From Gallionellaceae bacterium (GTDB lineage: Bacteria; Pseudomonadota; Gammaproteobacteria; Burkholderiales; Gallionellaceae): a stretch of DNA of 32,723 nucleotides. The stretch is taken from NCBI GenBank assembly GCA_008080515.1, contig VIKH01000026.1:1-32723 (forward strand), written 5' to 3'. Below the pieces are notes generated by a model. The model was given only the letters and a program-made list of their open reading frames with translations, did no database searches and was not told the origin of the DNA. Positions 15,208 through 25,195 of the stretch are shown here, one piece after another (the stretch's first letter is position 1; each line of letters starts with the position of its first letter). The position numbers were made by a program, and so were the translations under genes.

Positions 15208-16869
15208 ATGGTAAAAACAGCCAAGCCAGCGCCGGGCAAATCCGTAAAAACATCCGTAGCCAGACAGCCCAAACCGGCGCGCAACGTGTCGGCCAAATCC
15301 GCTCAAAAAAGTAAACCAACAGCCCCGCCTGCCGCTCCCGCAGATCGTGCGGTTGAGGGTGACATTGCCTGGCAAAACCGGTTTCAGCAAAATCTGCTCA
15401 CGCTGTATACGGCAATCGAACAAAGCCCCATCTCGGTAGTCATCGCCGATGCAGATGCCAATATCCAGTACGTCAACCCGTATTTCACAAAAATTACCGG
15501 CTATAGCGCGGAGGAGGTGATAGGGAAAAACCCGCGCATTTTTCAATCCGGGCTGACGCGAAATGAAATCTATGCGGATTTGTGGAACGCTCTTAACAAA
15601 GGCGAGGTCTGGCATGGCGAGTTCATCAACAGGCGCAAGAATGGGGACTTGTATTGGGAAGAGGCCCACATCGCGCCGATAAAGGATACGTCCGGCAACG
15701 CCTGTCAGTATGTCTGCATGAAGCTGGACGTCACGCGGCGCAAACAGGTAGAGACGGAGTTGCTCGACAAGCACAACCTGCTGACCTCCGTCATCAACAG
15801 CTCCACCGATTTTATTTTTGTCAAAGATGCGGGGCTGCGCACAGTCCTCTGCAACGAAGCATTTGCCGGAGCGCTGGGGAAACGCCCGGCTGAACTTTAC
15901 GGCAAAACCGATATCGAGAACGGCTGGCCGACAGAACTGGTAAAGGGAAACCCGGAAAAAGGGATCAAGGGCTACGAGCAGGACGATCTGGCCGCGTTGA
16001 GCGGGGAGACGGTACGCAATATGCACGATCCGGCACCCGCCGGCGGCGAGATCCGCATCTTCGATACCGTCAAGCTTCCGGTGATCGGCGCAAGCGGCAG
16101 TGTAATCGGGCTGCTTGGCATCGGGCGCGACATTTCCGACCGGCTGGCGGATGAGCGGCTTACCCGAAGTTTGCTGTTACAGGCCCGCACACTTACCCGC
16201 CACATGTTTGATATCCAGGAGGATGAGCGCCGCAAGATTTCCCGCGAGCTGCATGACGAGTTGGGCCAGTGGCTCACCGCCATCCAGGCTGAAACCCAGG
16301 CGATCGAAAACATTGCAGGCAAAACCGCCCCGGAAATGCTGGGCAGTATCCGTGCCGTCAAACGGAGCGCGGAATCCATGCATGAGGTGATCCGCCGCAT
16401 TGTGCACAGTTTGCGCCCCGCCCTGCTGGACACGCTGGGGCTGGCGGATAGCTTGCGCGAGCTGGAAAAACAATGGTGCCAACCCAGGCTGGGCATTTCC
16501 TGCGAATTCTGGCTCGAAGGCGACCTTGCCAATCTGGGCGACGAGCTGAACATAACCATTTTCCGTGTCGTGCAGGAAGCGCTCAACAATATCGCCAGCT
16601 ATGCCCAAGCCAACCATGTTTCGGTGCATCTGCGGCGAGTGTTGGGCGCAGCGGCGGGGGACGACGCCATATTGCTGTCCATCGGTGATGACGGCGTCGG
16701 CTTCGATGCCGGGCAAAAGTTACGCGGGACAGGCCTGCTGGGTATGCGCGAGCGGGTGATTGCGGCAGGCGGCGAGTTTGATTTGAACAGCGCACCGGGG
16801 CAGGGCGTGCGCATCCATATCAAACTGCCGGTCGCGCCGACGTGGGAGGAGGATTATGAGCGGTGGTAG
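15208..16869 (+). CDS. Soluble PAS-PAS histidine kinase, NarX/UhpB-type catalytic core
   Basis: A 553-residue sensor kinase with no membrane segment. ATG 15208 is preferred over ATG 15160 because ACGGGGA precedes it. The first 45 or so residues are a Lys/Ala/Pro-rich tail of low complexity. PAS 1 is at about 67-180 (VNPYFTKITGYSAEEVIGKNPRIFQSG split over its helix), PAS 2 at about 190-310, then a HisKA_3 helix with the phospho-acceptor His349 in RELHDELGQ, and a HATPase domain ending in DDGVGFD and GTGLLGMRERV. PAS 1 has the NPxFxxITGY pattern common to redox, heme or small-molecule PAS domains, but the ligand is unknown. It overlaps the next regulator gene by 14 bases and is surely its partner. 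Confidence 0.92.
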   Translation: MVKTAKPAPGKSVKTSVARQPKPARNVSAKSAQKSKPTAPPAAPADRAVEGDIAWQNRFQQNLLTLYTAIEQSPISVVIADADANIQYVNPYFTKITGYSAEEVIGKNPRIFQSGLTRNEIYADLWNALNKGEVWHGEFINRRKNGDLYWEEAHIAPIKDTSGNACQYVCMKLDVTRRKQVETELLDKHNLLTSVINSSTDFIFVKDAGLRTVLCNEAFAGALGKRPAELYGKTDIENGWPTELVKGNPEKGIKGYEQDDLAALSGETVRNMHDPAPAGGEIRIFDTVKLPVIGASGSVIGLLGIGRDISDRLADERLTRSLLLQARTLTRHMFDIQEDERRKISRELHDELGQWLTAIQAETQAIENIAGKTAPEMLGSIRAVKRSAESMHEVIRRIVHSLRPALLDTLGLADSLRELEKQWCQPRLGISCEFWLEGDLANLGDELNITIFRVVQEALNNIASYAQANHVSVHLRRVLGAAAGDDAILLSIGDDGVGFDAGQKLRGTGLLGMRERVIAAGGEFDLNSAPGQGVRIHIKLPVAPTWEEDYERW

Positions 16870-17530
16870 GGTTGAATCGGTTGATCGCAAACCGATTGCT
16901 GTGCTGCTGGTGGACGATCATCCGGTGGTATGCGACGGCTACCGGCGCCTGCTGGAAACCGAGCCGGACATCCGCGTCGTGGCGGAAGCCGGAAACGGCG
17001 AAACCGGCTACGTCCAATACAAGAAACACGAGCCGGATGTGGTGGTGCTCGATCTCAGCATGCCGGGCATCGGTGGCCTAGAAACCATCCGCCGCATCAG
17101 GGCCTACGACCCGGGTGCGCGCATCCTGATTTTCAGCATGCACAGCAGCGAGGCCATGGTGCGGCACGCGCTGCAAGCGGGCGCCACCGGCTATCTGACC
17201 AAGCAGGGCGGCATGGGGCAAATGGTGCAAGCCGTGCGCGAGGTGGCGCGGGGGGCGACGTTTATTGGCGCAGGCAACAGTATCGGCGCTGAAACAAACC
17301 AGACCGCGCAGGCTGCACCGGATGACCCGTTGCAGGTGCTTTCCTCGCGAGAGTTTCAGTTGTTCAAGCTGATGGCCGAGGGGCATTCCATATCCGAAAT
17401 CGCGGCGACGCTCTCCATCAGCCCGAAAACTGTCGGCGTCCACCACACCAACATCATGAAAAAACTGGGGCTGCATAACTTGTCCCAGATTGTCAGGCTG
17501 GCTATTCGCTGTAGCGTGATCGAACCTTGA
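16856..17530 (+). CDS. NarL/FixJ-family response regulator
   Basis: A 224-residue two-domain transcription regulator. The receiver domain (about 15-130) has LLVDDHPVV with the acidic pair, the phospho-acceptor Asp66 in VVVLDLSMPG, and the Lys switch region GYLTKQGG. A short linker leads to the LuxR-type helix-turn-helix (about 158-215): LSSREFQLFKLMAEGHSISEIA, then KTVGVHHTNIMKKLGL. It overlaps the kinase gene by 14 bases. Targets are unknown; the nearby TonB receptor and nir cluster are candidates by position only. No terminator is obvious right after the stop. Confidence 0.93.
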   Translation: MSGGRVESVDRKPIAVLLVDDHPVVCDGYRRLLETEPDIRVVAEAGNGETGYVQYKKHEPDVVVLDLSMPGIGGLETIRRIRAYDPGARILIFSMHSSEAMVRHALQAGATGYLTKQGGMGQMVQAVREVARGATFIGAGNSIGAETNQTAQAAPDDPLQVLSSREFQLFKLMAEGHSISEIAATLSISPKTVGVHHTNIMKKLGLHNLSQIVRLAIRCSVIEP

Positions 17531-17601
17531 CAGGGCGTAAAACAATTTGAGCGCGGCCCCTTTTTTTCCTGCCGTGGATGCGCTCGTCCGTGCGGCAGAG
17601 T

Positions 17602-17637
17602 CCGTAGGGCGCAATAACCAACGGGCATTGCGCCGTA
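17602..17637. repeat. Intergenic hairpin repeat (GGCGCAAT family)
   Basis: GGCGCAAT (17608-17615) pairs perfectly with ATTGCGCC (17627-17634) around an 11-base loop, flanked by CCGTA on the left and GTA on the right. This GTAGGGCGCAATAA...ATTGCGCC pattern is, to my knowledge, a widely scattered proteobacterial repeat. It lies in the 243-base gap before aroA, which otherwise holds no gene I can support. Confidence 0.7.
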
Positions 17638-17773
17638 AGTGCTGCAACATGCTTGCGCCGCCTGATCTTCGAGTTTCGCGGGCCTGTCTTTGAGGTAACC
17701 CATCCCCCTCCCTCTCCGGTATCATGCCTCCCTCAAGATTATTCAGCGCTGCCCGTTGCAAGCTGCATCCCTC

Positions 17774-19879
17774 ATGACCTCCGAAAATTTTCTCGATCTT
17801 CCCCCTCTATTGAGCGCCCAAGGCACGGTGCGCCTGCCCGGCTCGAAGAGCATTTCCAACCGCGTGCTGTTACTGGCGGCATTGTCCGAGGGCGCGACCG
17901 AGGTGCGCGATCTGCTGCATTCCGACGATACCGCGCGCATGCTGGATGCGCTGCGCACTTTGGGCGTTGCAGTGGAGTTGTTGGGCGACAACGCCCTTCG
18001 GCCAGACTCAGGACAGGCTTACCGCGTGACGGGTTGCGGTGGAACCTTCCCGGTGAAGGAAGCGAAGCTGTTCATCGGCAATGCGGGCACCGCGTTCCGC
18101 CCGCTGACGGCGGCGCTGGCCTTGGCGGGCGGGCGTTATGAGTTGTCGGGTGTACCGCGCATGCACGAGCGGCCCATCGGCGATCTGGTGGATGCGTTGC
18201 GGCAGTTGGGGGCGGGTATCCGCTACCTCGGCAATGAGGGTTTTCCGCCGCTGGAAATTTTTCCTGCGAAGCTGTCGGGAGCGCTGGTGCAGGTGCGCGG
18301 CGACGTGTCCAGCCAGTTCCTCACCGGACTGCTGATGGCGCTGCCCTTGCTGGATCGCACGGTGAGGATTGAGGTGGTGGGCGAGCTGATTTCCAAGCCG
18401 TACATCGGGATCACGCTGGCGATGATGGCGCGCTTTGGCGTGGCTGTGGAACGGCAGGAGTGGCAGAGTTTCGTTGTCTCCGGCGGCCAGCGTTACCGCA
18501 GTCCCGGCACGGTTTATGTGGAAGGCGATGCCTCGTCAGCCTCGTACTTTCTGGCTGCTGGTGCGGTAGGCGGCGGGCCGGTGCGGGTGGAGGGCGTGGG
18601 GCGCGACAGCGTGCAGGGCGATGTGCGTTTTGCCGAGGCGCTGGAAAAGATGGGGGCGCGCATCACGATGGGCCCGAACTGGATGGAGTGCGAAAGGGCG
18701 ATGCCGGAGGCGTCAAGCATATTTCAGCCATCCTCTTGCGGGGGGGCGAGCGCACCGGAACCCGGCAGGCTCAAGGCCATAGATCTCGATTGCAACCATA
18801 TCCCCGATGCGGCGATGACGCTGGCGGTGGCAGCGCTGTTCGCCGATGGCACCACGACGTTGCGCAACATCGCCAGTTGGCGCGTCAAGGAGACCGACCG
18901 CATCGCCGCGATGGCAACGGAATTGCGCAAGCTCGGCGCGGCGGTGGAGGAGGGTGCGGACTACCTCCGAATCACTCCTCCCTATGCCGTTCGTGGTGAG
19001 CTTGTCGAGCCACCTGCCATCAGCTACGTAGAAACCGTCCACCCTTCGACAGGTTCAGGGCGAACGGTTTTGTTGCATGCCACCATTGATACCTATGACG
19101 ACCACCGCATGGCGATGTGTTTCTCGCTCGCCGCGTTCGGCGGAGCGGGCGTGCGCATCGCCGATCCCGGTTGCGTGGCGAAAACCTTCCCCGATTATTT
19201 CGAGCGCTTCGCGCGGGTGGTCAGGGCGGTGCCGGTGATCGCGATAGACGGGCCTTCCGCGTCCGGCAAAGGCACCGTGGCGCAGCTTGTGGCGAAGGCC
19301 TTGGGCTTCCGTTTTCTCGACAGCGGCGCCTTGTACCGGCTGTTGGCGCTGGCGGCGCAGCAGCGCGGCGTGCCCCTCGAGGCGGAAAATCGCCTGGCCG
19401 AGCTTGCGGCAAATCTGGATGCGCGCTTCGACGAATCCGGCGCCTGGCTGGATGGCGCGCCGGTCGGCGACGAGCTGCGTTCCGAGCAATGTGCCGACAT
19501 GGCGTCGAAAGTGGCGGCGTTGCCCGCAGTGCGCGCCGCGCTGCTGGACAAGCAGCGGGCGTTTCGCCGGGCGCCCGGCCTGGTCGCGGACGGGCGCGAC
19601 ATGGGTTCGGTGGTGTTTCGGGATGCAGCCCTGAAAGTGTTCCTCAACGCCAGCGCGGAAGCGCGTGCGGAGCGGCGTTATAAGCAGTTGATAGAAAAAG
19701 GAATGAGTGCTAATATCGCGTCCCTTTTGCAAGAGGTGCGCGCGCGCGACGAGCGGGATTCGCGCCGTAGCGTGGCACCGCTGCAACTGGCGCCGGGAGC
19801 AGGCCTGCTCGACACCACCGACCTGACCATCGAGCAGGCGGTGCAGGAAGTGCTGGCACGCTACCGTACCGTGCGTTGA
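17774..19879 (+). CDS. aroA-cmk: Fused EPSP synthase / cytidylate kinase
   Basis: A 701-residue fusion. Residues about 1-475 are AroA (shikimate pathway, makes EPSP): [51 protein letters not shown] and TYDDHRMAM are intact. Residues about 480-700 are Cmk (phosphorylates CMP/dCMP): GPSASGKGT is the P-loop, then DSGALYRLL and [10 protein letters not shown]. Such fusions occur in other betaproteobacteria. ATG 17774 is chosen over TTG 17756. AroA carries additions: a 27-codon palindromic repeat translated just before the TYDDHRMAM loop (about residues 405-431), a Ser/Gly/Pro-rich stretch around [18 protein letters not shown], and a short NALRPDSGQ insert near residue 75. None breaks the frame. 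Confidence 0.95.
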   Translation: MTSENFLDLPPLLSAQGTVRLPGSKSISNRVLLLAALSEGATEVRDLLHSDDTARMLDALRTLGVAVELLGDNALRPDSGQAYRVTGCGGTFPVKEAKLFIGNAGTAFRPLTAALALAGGRYELSGVPRMHERPIGDLVDALRQLGAGIRYLGNEGFPPLEIFPAKLSGALVQVRGDVSSQFLTGLLMALPLLDRTVRIEVVGELISKPYIGITLAMMARFGVAVERQEWQSFVVSGGQRYRSPGTVYVEGDASSASYFLAAGAVGGGPVRVEGVGRDSVQGDVRFAEALEKMGARITMGPNWMECERAMPEASSIFQPSSCGGASAPEPGRLKAIDLDCNHIPDAAMTLAVAALFADGTTTLRNIASWRVKETDRIAAMATELRKLGAAVEEGADYLRITPPYAVRGELVEPPAISYVETVHPSTGSGRTVLLHATIDTYDDHRMAMCFSLAAFGGAGVRIADPGCVAKTFPDYFERFARVVRAVPVIAIDGPSASGKGTVAQLVAKALGFRFLDSGALYRLLALAAQQRGVPLEAENRLAELAANLDARFDESGAWLDGAPVGDELRSEQCADMASKVAALPAVRAALLDKQRAFRRAPGLVADGRDMGSVVFRDAALKVFLNASAEARAERRYKQLIEKGMSANIASLLQEVRARDERDSRRSVAPLQLAPGAGLLDTTDLTIEQAVQEVLARYRTVR
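18987..19067. repeat. Palindromic repeat inserted in frame within aroA
   Basis: The left arm starts CCGTTCG and contains TGAGCTTGTCGA (18987-19010); the right arm (19043-19067) is its imperfect inverse, ending CGAACGG. Aligned arms match at CCGTTCG, TGA and TGTCGA. The 81-base element equals 27 codons and encodes peptide with RGELVEP and HPSTGSGRT, which the EPSP synthase family lacks at this place. A half copy occurs at 32090-32115. Confidence 0.85.
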
Positions 19880-19888
19880 AGTAATGGC

Positions 19889-19940
19889 CCCGTAACGCCC
19901 ATCGTTACGGGTTGTGCAACTTACCCCCGCCGCAAGCGGG
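19889..19940 (+). promoter_or_regulatory. Two stem-loops in the rpsA leader
   Basis: CCCGTAACG/CGTTACGGG (19889-19897 with 19903-19911, 5-base loop) and CCCGC/GCGGG (19926-19930 with 19936-19940) lie between aroA-cmk and rpsA. Neither has a T-run of terminator strength. S1 mRNA is autoregulated through leader structure in E. coli and rpsA here has only a weak GGA ribosome site, so a leader role is plausible but unproven. Confidence 0.4.
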
Positions 19941-19962
19941 TTTATCTGGAAGCCTCTACTAA

Positions 19963-21591
19963 ATGAATGCAAATGCTGCCGTAAACGATCTGGAAAGTTT
20001 TGCCTCCCTGTTTGAAGAAAGCCTGACCCGCAAGGAAATGCGCGCGGGCGAACTGATCACCGCGCAAATCGTGCGCGTGGACCACAACGTGGTGGTAGTG
20101 AATGCCGGCCTGAAATCCGAGAGCTTTATTCCGGTCGAAGAATTTCTCAACGCCTCCGGCGAGGTGGAAGTCAAGTCGGGCGATTTTGTTACCGTGGCGA
20201 TCGAGTCGCTGGAGAACGGCTACGGTGAAACCAAGCTGTCGCGCGAAAAGGCCAAGCGCCTCGCGGCCTGGCACGACCTCGAAGTGGCGATGGAAGAAGG
20301 CAAGATCGTTGAAGGTTTCGTCAGCGGCAAGGTCAAGGGCGGCCTGACAGCCACGGTCAACGGCATCCGCGCCTTCCTGCCCGGCTCGCTGGTGGACATC
20401 CGCCCGGTCAAGGACACCACGCCTTACGAAAACAAGACCATGGAGCTGAAAGTCATCAAACTGGACCGCAAACGCAACAACGTGGTGGTTTCGCGCCGCG
20501 CCGTGCTGGAAGCCAGCGCGGGTGCAGACCGCCAGGCACTGATGGAAAACCTGAAGGAAGGCGCAGTGGTCAAGGGCATCGTGAAAAATATCACCGACTA
20601 CGGCGCATTCGTGGATCTGGGCGGCATAGACGGGCTGCTGCACATCACCGATCTGGCATGGCGCCGCGTCAAGCACCCGTCCGAAGTGCTGACGGTGGGC
20701 GACGAAGTCGAGGCCAAGATACTCAAGTTTGACCAAGAGAAAAACCGCGTTTCCCTCGGCATCAAGCAGATGGGCGACGATCCGTGGTCCGGGCTGTCGC
20801 GCCGTTACCCGCAAGGCACCCGCCTGTTCGGCAAGGTGACCAACCTGACCGACTACGGCGCGTTCGTGGAAATCGAGCAGGGTATCGAAGGCCTGGTACA
20901 CGTATCCGAAATGGACTGGACCAACAAGAACGTGCATCCTTCCAAGGTGGCGCAACTGGGCGATGAAGTCGAGGTGATGATCCTCGAGATTGACGAAGGA
21001 CGCCGCCGCATCTCGCTCGGCATGAAACAGTGCCAGGCCAACCCGTGGGATGACTTTAACCTCAACCACAAGAAGGGCGACCGGGTGAAAGGGCAGATCA
21101 AGTCCATCACCGACTTCGGTATTTTCATCGGGCTGGATGGCGGCATAGACGGTCTGGTGCATTTGTCCGACTTGTCCTGGAGCCAGCCGGGCGAGGAGGC
21201 GGTGCGCAACTACAAGAAGGGCGACGAGGTCGAGGCCATGGTGCTGGCGATAGACGTGGAGCGCGAGCGCATTTCGCTGGGCATCAAGCAGATGGACGGT
21301 GATCCTTTCAACAGCTTCATCGCGACGAACGACAAGGGCAGCGTGGTAAACGGCACGGTCAAATCGGTGGACGCCAAGGGCGCGGTCATTTCTCTGGGCG
21401 GCGAGATCGAGGGTTATCTCAAGGCTTCGGAAGTATCGTCCGACCGCGTCGAAGCGAAGAAGCGGTCGCCATGCAGCGGCTCGCGGCGGACAATACCGCT
21501 GCCGGCGCTGCCGGAACGACCAACCTGGGGGCCTTGCTCAAGGCGAAGCTCGACACCAGCAAGACCGACGCGCCGTAAGGGGGAGCAATGA
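19963..21591 (+). CDS. rpsA: Ribosomal protein S1, with deletion and frameshift in the last S1 domain
   Basis: S1 binds mRNA on the 30S subunit through repeated OB-fold domains. Domains 1-5 are complete, with repeated (D/N)YGAFV..GGIDGL and RISLGIKQM signatures. Domain 6 begins normally ([15 protein letters not shown] ... [12 protein letters not shown]) but after about residue 495 the frame is wrong: the ORF continues as an Arg/Pro/Ser-rich tail to 21591. The normal C-terminus is visible in the +2 frame from about 21456 ([18 protein letters not shown]) to a stop at 21576-21578. About 40 codons of domain 6 are missing at the junction, which lies in a GAAGCGAAGAAGCG direct repeat. Either a real deletion or an assembly error. 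The weak ribosome site is usual for rpsA. Confidence 0.93.
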   Translation: MNANAAVNDLESFASLFEESLTRKEMRAGELITAQIVRVDHNVVVVNAGLKSESFIPVEEFLNASGEVEVKSGDFVTVAIESLENGYGETKLSREKAKRLAAWHDLEVAMEEGKIVEGFVSGKVKGGLTATVNGIRAFLPGSLVDIRPVKDTTPYENKTMELKVIKLDRKRNNVVVSRRAVLEASAGADRQALMENLKEGAVVKGIVKNITDYGAFVDLGGIDGLLHITDLAWRRVKHPSEVLTVGDEVEAKILKFDQEKNRVSLGIKQMGDDPWSGLSRRYPQGTRLFGKVTNLTDYGAFVEIEQGIEGLVHVSEMDWTNKNVHPSKVAQLGDEVEVMILEIDEGRRRISLGMKQCQANPWDDFNLNHKKGDRVKGQIKSITDFGIFIGLDGGIDGLVHLSDLSWSQPGEEAVRNYKKGDEVEAMVLAIDVERERISLGIKQMDGDPFNSFIATNDKGSVVNGTVKSVDAKGAVISLGGEIEGYLKASEVSSDRVEAKKRSPCSGSRRTIPLPALPERPTWGPCSRRSSTPARPTRRKGEQ

Positions 21592-21875
21592 CACGTTCCG
21601 ATCTTATCGCCAAGCTGGCGGAGCGATACCCGCAGTTGCTGGCAAGAGACGCCGAGTTGGCGGTCAAGGTGATCCTCGATACCCTGTCCGGCAACTTGGC
21701 GCGCGGCGGGCGCATCGAGATCCGCGGTTTCGGCAGTTTTTCGCTGAACTACCGGCCGCCGCGGATCGGGCGCAACCCCAAGTCGGGAGAAAAGGTGCAG
21801 GTGCCGGCCAAGCACGTGCCGCACTTCAAGGCCGGCAAGGAGTTGCGGGAACGGGTTGATTACCCGCCGTCTTGA
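21588..21875 (+). CDS. ihfB: Integration host factor beta subunit
   Basis: A 95-residue HU/IHF-family DNA-bending protein. [22 protein letters not shown] is the beta-arm signature with the Pro that intercalates into DNA, followed by [19 protein letters not shown]. It starts [17 protein letters not shown], typical of IHF beta rather than HU. GGGAG lies just before the ATG. It follows rpsA as in many proteobacteria. Together with IHF alpha (not in this window) it would bend DNA at promoters and origins. Confidence 0.95.
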   Translation: MTRSDLIAKLAERYPQLLARDAELAVKVILDTLSGNLARGGRIEIRGFGSFSLNYRPPRIGRNPKSGEKVQVPAKHVPHFKAGKELRERVDYPPS

Positions 21876-21984
21876 ACCGGCTGTCGCCGGGGCTCGGAGC
21901 AAGCAGATTGGCGGCCTGTCGCAAGATGGTGCCGCCGATTTTTTGTAGGCCGGCGTCGCAGGGAATTTTTATTTCGGATAAGTC

Positions 21985-22281
21985 ATGCGCTACTTGAACT
22001 GGCTGTTGCGCGCCGCCCTGTTTTTTTTGCTGCTCGGCTTCGCCCTGAAGAACGACGAGCCCGTGGTGCTGCGCTATTTTTTCGGTTTTGAATGGCACGC
22101 TTCGCTGGTGGTGGCCATGCTGTTTTTTTTTGCTGCGGGAACCGGCGTCGGCATATTGGCCATGTTGGGAAGCGTTTTCCGCCAGCGCAGGGAAATCGCC
22201 GCGCTCAAGCGCGACCTGCGCCTGAAAAACAAGCTTGCGGGTGTCGGCGAAACCCAGCAGATGCCCATCCAACCCTCCTGA
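21985..22281 (+). CDS. lapA: LapA-family inner-membrane protein (DUF1049)
   Basis: A 98-residue protein with two hydrophobic helices, at about residues 5-25 and 40-65, and a basic cytoplasmic tail with coiled-coil character (RQRREIAALKRDLRLKNKL). This is the LapA/YciS layout. LapA works with LapB and the protease FtsH in controlling LpxC and so LPS amount. The adjacent lapB gene supports the call. The 109-base gap after ihfB holds no clear feature. Confidence 0.85.
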   Translation: MRYLNWLLRAALFFLLLGFALKNDEPVVLRYFFGFEWHASLVVAMLFFFAAGTGVGILAMLGSVFRQRREIAALKRDLRLKNKLAGVGETQQMPIQPS

Positions 22282-22299
22282 TTGTCAACAGGCCCTAGT

Positions 22300-23471
22300 A
22301 TGGAGTTCGAACCGTGGATGCTGCTGGTCTTCCCGCTGTTTTTCGGCATGGGGTGGATGGCGGCGCGCATAGACATCAAACAGCTGCTGTCCGAATCCAG
22401 CGCCCTGCCGCGCTCGTATTTCCAGGGGCTCAACTTTCTGCTCAACGAGCAGCAGGACAAGGCCATCGAGGCGTTCATCGAGGTGGTCAAGGTTGATCCG
22501 CAGACGATCGAGCTGCACTTTGCGCTGGGCAGCTTGTTCCGCCGCCGGGGCGAGGTGGATCGCGCCTTGCGCATGCACCTGAACCTGGTCGAGCGCGCCG
22601 ACCTGGAAGAAGACAAGCGGCAGCAGGCGCTGTTCGAGCTGGCGCAGGATTATCTCAAGGCGGGCATTCTGGATCGCGCCGAGGCGCTGTTTCAGGACTT
22701 GCAGGGCACGCAATATGCCAAACAATCGCTGGATTTCCTGCTGGAGCTGTACCAGAAGGAAAAAGACTGGCTCAAGGCGATAGACGTGACGCAGCAACTG
22801 ACCGCGATTTCCGGCAAGCCGCACGACCGGGAAGCGGCTTTTTTCTATTGCGAGCTGGCCGCCGCCGAATTGCCGCACAAGCGGGTGGACACGGCGCGCG
22901 CGCACCTGAAGCAGGCGCTGGCAAGGCACCCGCAGGCGGTGCGCGCCAGCATGATGCTGGGGGATATCGAGTATGCGGCGCACAACTATCCGGACGCCAT
23001 CGAGATCTGGAAGCGCATCGAGCAGCAGGATCCCCAATATCTTCCGCTGGTGGCGGAGCGCATGCTGGAAGCTTACCGCCAGAGCGAACAGGCGGAAGCG
23101 GGCATCGCGGCGCTGCAAGGCTATCTCGCCCGCTACCCGTCGCTGGATTTGATGAACGTGCTGTTCGGCGTTATTTTGCGGCGTGATGGTGCGGAAGCGG
23201 CGTACAAACTGGTGCGCGACGAGTTGCAGCGCAACCCGACCCTGCTCGGGCTGGATAAGCTGCTGGAGGCGCGCCTGCTGGATATTCCCGAGGAGCGCCG
23301 CGCCGACGTGGAAATGGTGAAGAAACTGGTACACCAGCGCACCCGCCCGCTGGCGATGTACCGCTGCACCAACTGCGGCTTCAAGGCGCGCCAGTTTTAC
23401 TGGCATTGCCCGGCCTGCCACGGATGGGAAACCTATTCGCCGCGTAGAAGCGAAGAAAACGGGCTCGCGAT

Positions 23472-23475
<4 letters not shown>
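22300..23475 (+). CDS. lapB: LPS assembly regulator LapB (TPR protein)
   Basis: A 391-residue membrane-anchored TPR protein. An N-terminal helix ([18 protein letters not shown]) anchors it; several TPRs follow, including [19 protein letters not shown] and [19 protein letters not shown]. The C-terminus is a rubredoxin-like metal-binding module with two CXXC pairs ([20 protein letters not shown]), which is diagnostic of LapB/YciM. It brings LpxC to FtsH for degradation. ATG 22300 is chosen; a TTG at 22282 overlaps the lapA stop. It overlaps pyrF by four bases. Confidence 0.95.
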
Positions 23476-24169
<694 letters not shown>

Positions 24170-24173
<4 letters not shown>

Positions 24174-25135
24174 GCTTGTTGCCCGCATTCGATAAGGCGC
24201 GCATTCTGGTTGTCGGCGACGTGATGCTGGACCGCTACTGGTTCGGCGATGTCGAGCGCATTTCGCCGGAAGCGCCGGTGCCGGTGCTCAAGGTGGGGCG
24301 TGTCGAGGAGAGGCCGGGAGGTGCGGCCAACGTGGCGCGCAACATCGCGGCGCTGGGCGCGCACTGCACGCTGTTGTCGGTGGTAGGCGAGGACGAGGCG
24401 GGCGTTTGCCTGGAAAAGCTGCTGGCCGGGCAGGGCGGCGTGGCCGCATCGCTGCACCGCGACGCCACCATTTCCACCACCATCAAGCTGCGCGCCATCG
24501 CGCGGCACCAGCAGTTGTTGCGGATTGATTTTGAAACACAGCCCAGCCACGAGGTGCTGAAAGCCAAGCTGGCGGATTTCCGCATCCAGTTGCCCGGAGC
24601 CGATGTGGTCATCCTCTCCGATTACGGCAAGGGCGGGCTGGCGCATATCGGCGAGATGATCCGGCTGGCGCGCGCCGCAGGCAAGCCGGTGCTGGTTGAC
24701 CCCAAAGGCGAGGACTATGCGCGCTACAGCGGGGCCACCTTGTTGACGCCGAACCGCAGCGAATTTCACCAGGTGGCGGGCGGCTGGAAAAGCGAGGCAG
24801 AACTGTCCGCCAAGGCCGAACGGTTGCGCGTCGAATTGGGTCTGGATGCATTGCTGGTAACGCGCAGCGAAGAGGGCATGAGCCTGTACCGCGCGGGCGA
24901 GGCGCTGCATGAAGCGGCGCAGGCGCGCGAGGTGTTCGATGTCAGCGGCGCGGGCGATACCGTGATCGCGACGATAGCGACGATGCTGGCCAGCGGGGCG
25001 GGCTTGCCGCTGGCGATGCGTATCGCCAACCGCGCCGCCGGCATCGTGGTGGGCAAGCTGGGCACGGCGGTGGTGAGCAGGGAAGAAATTATCAAAGACA
25101 TCGGAGAAGGGGGAAGGAGGAAGGGGGAAGGGTAG
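24170..25135 (+). CDS. hldA: D-glycero-beta-D-manno-heptose-7-phosphate kinase
   Basis: A PfkB-family sugar kinase of 321 residues equal to the first domain of HldE/RfaE. Visible motifs: [42 protein letters not shown] and the catalytic DVSGAGDTV. It phosphorylates heptose 7-phosphate to the bisphosphate in ADP-heptose synthesis. There is no nucleotidyltransferase domain, so a separate HldC must exist elsewhere. The last residues (EGGRRKGEG) and the stop codon are encoded by a purine-rich repeat, so the C-terminus is probably longer or different from relatives. Coupled to pyrF by an ATGA overlap. Confidence 0.94.
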
Positions 25136-25178
25136 GCGTGCTGTTTTTACCCTTCTCTCTTCCCTCTTCACCCTTCCC
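25103..25178. repeat. Purine/pyrimidine inverted repeat at the end of hldA
   Basis: A purine tract at 25103-25133 (GGAG, GGAAGG, GGAAGGG units) is mirrored by a pyrimidine tract at 25147-25178 (CCCTTC, TTCCC units) as an imperfect inverted repeat. The stop codon of hldA lies at the end of the left arm. It can form a long hairpin between hldA and hldD and may reduce read-through. Confidence 0.7.
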
Positions 25179-25195
25179 TGTTAAGGAGTTCGAAT

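Noticed and set aside
17531-17773. Small gene between the response regulator and aroA
   Set aside because: Reading frames here lack a ribosome site and coding character; the gap holds a hairpin repeat.
18711-18772. Another mobile repeat in aroA at the [18 protein letters not shown] stretch
   Set aside because: No inverted repeat is visible. It may be an insertion, but there is too little structure to call it.
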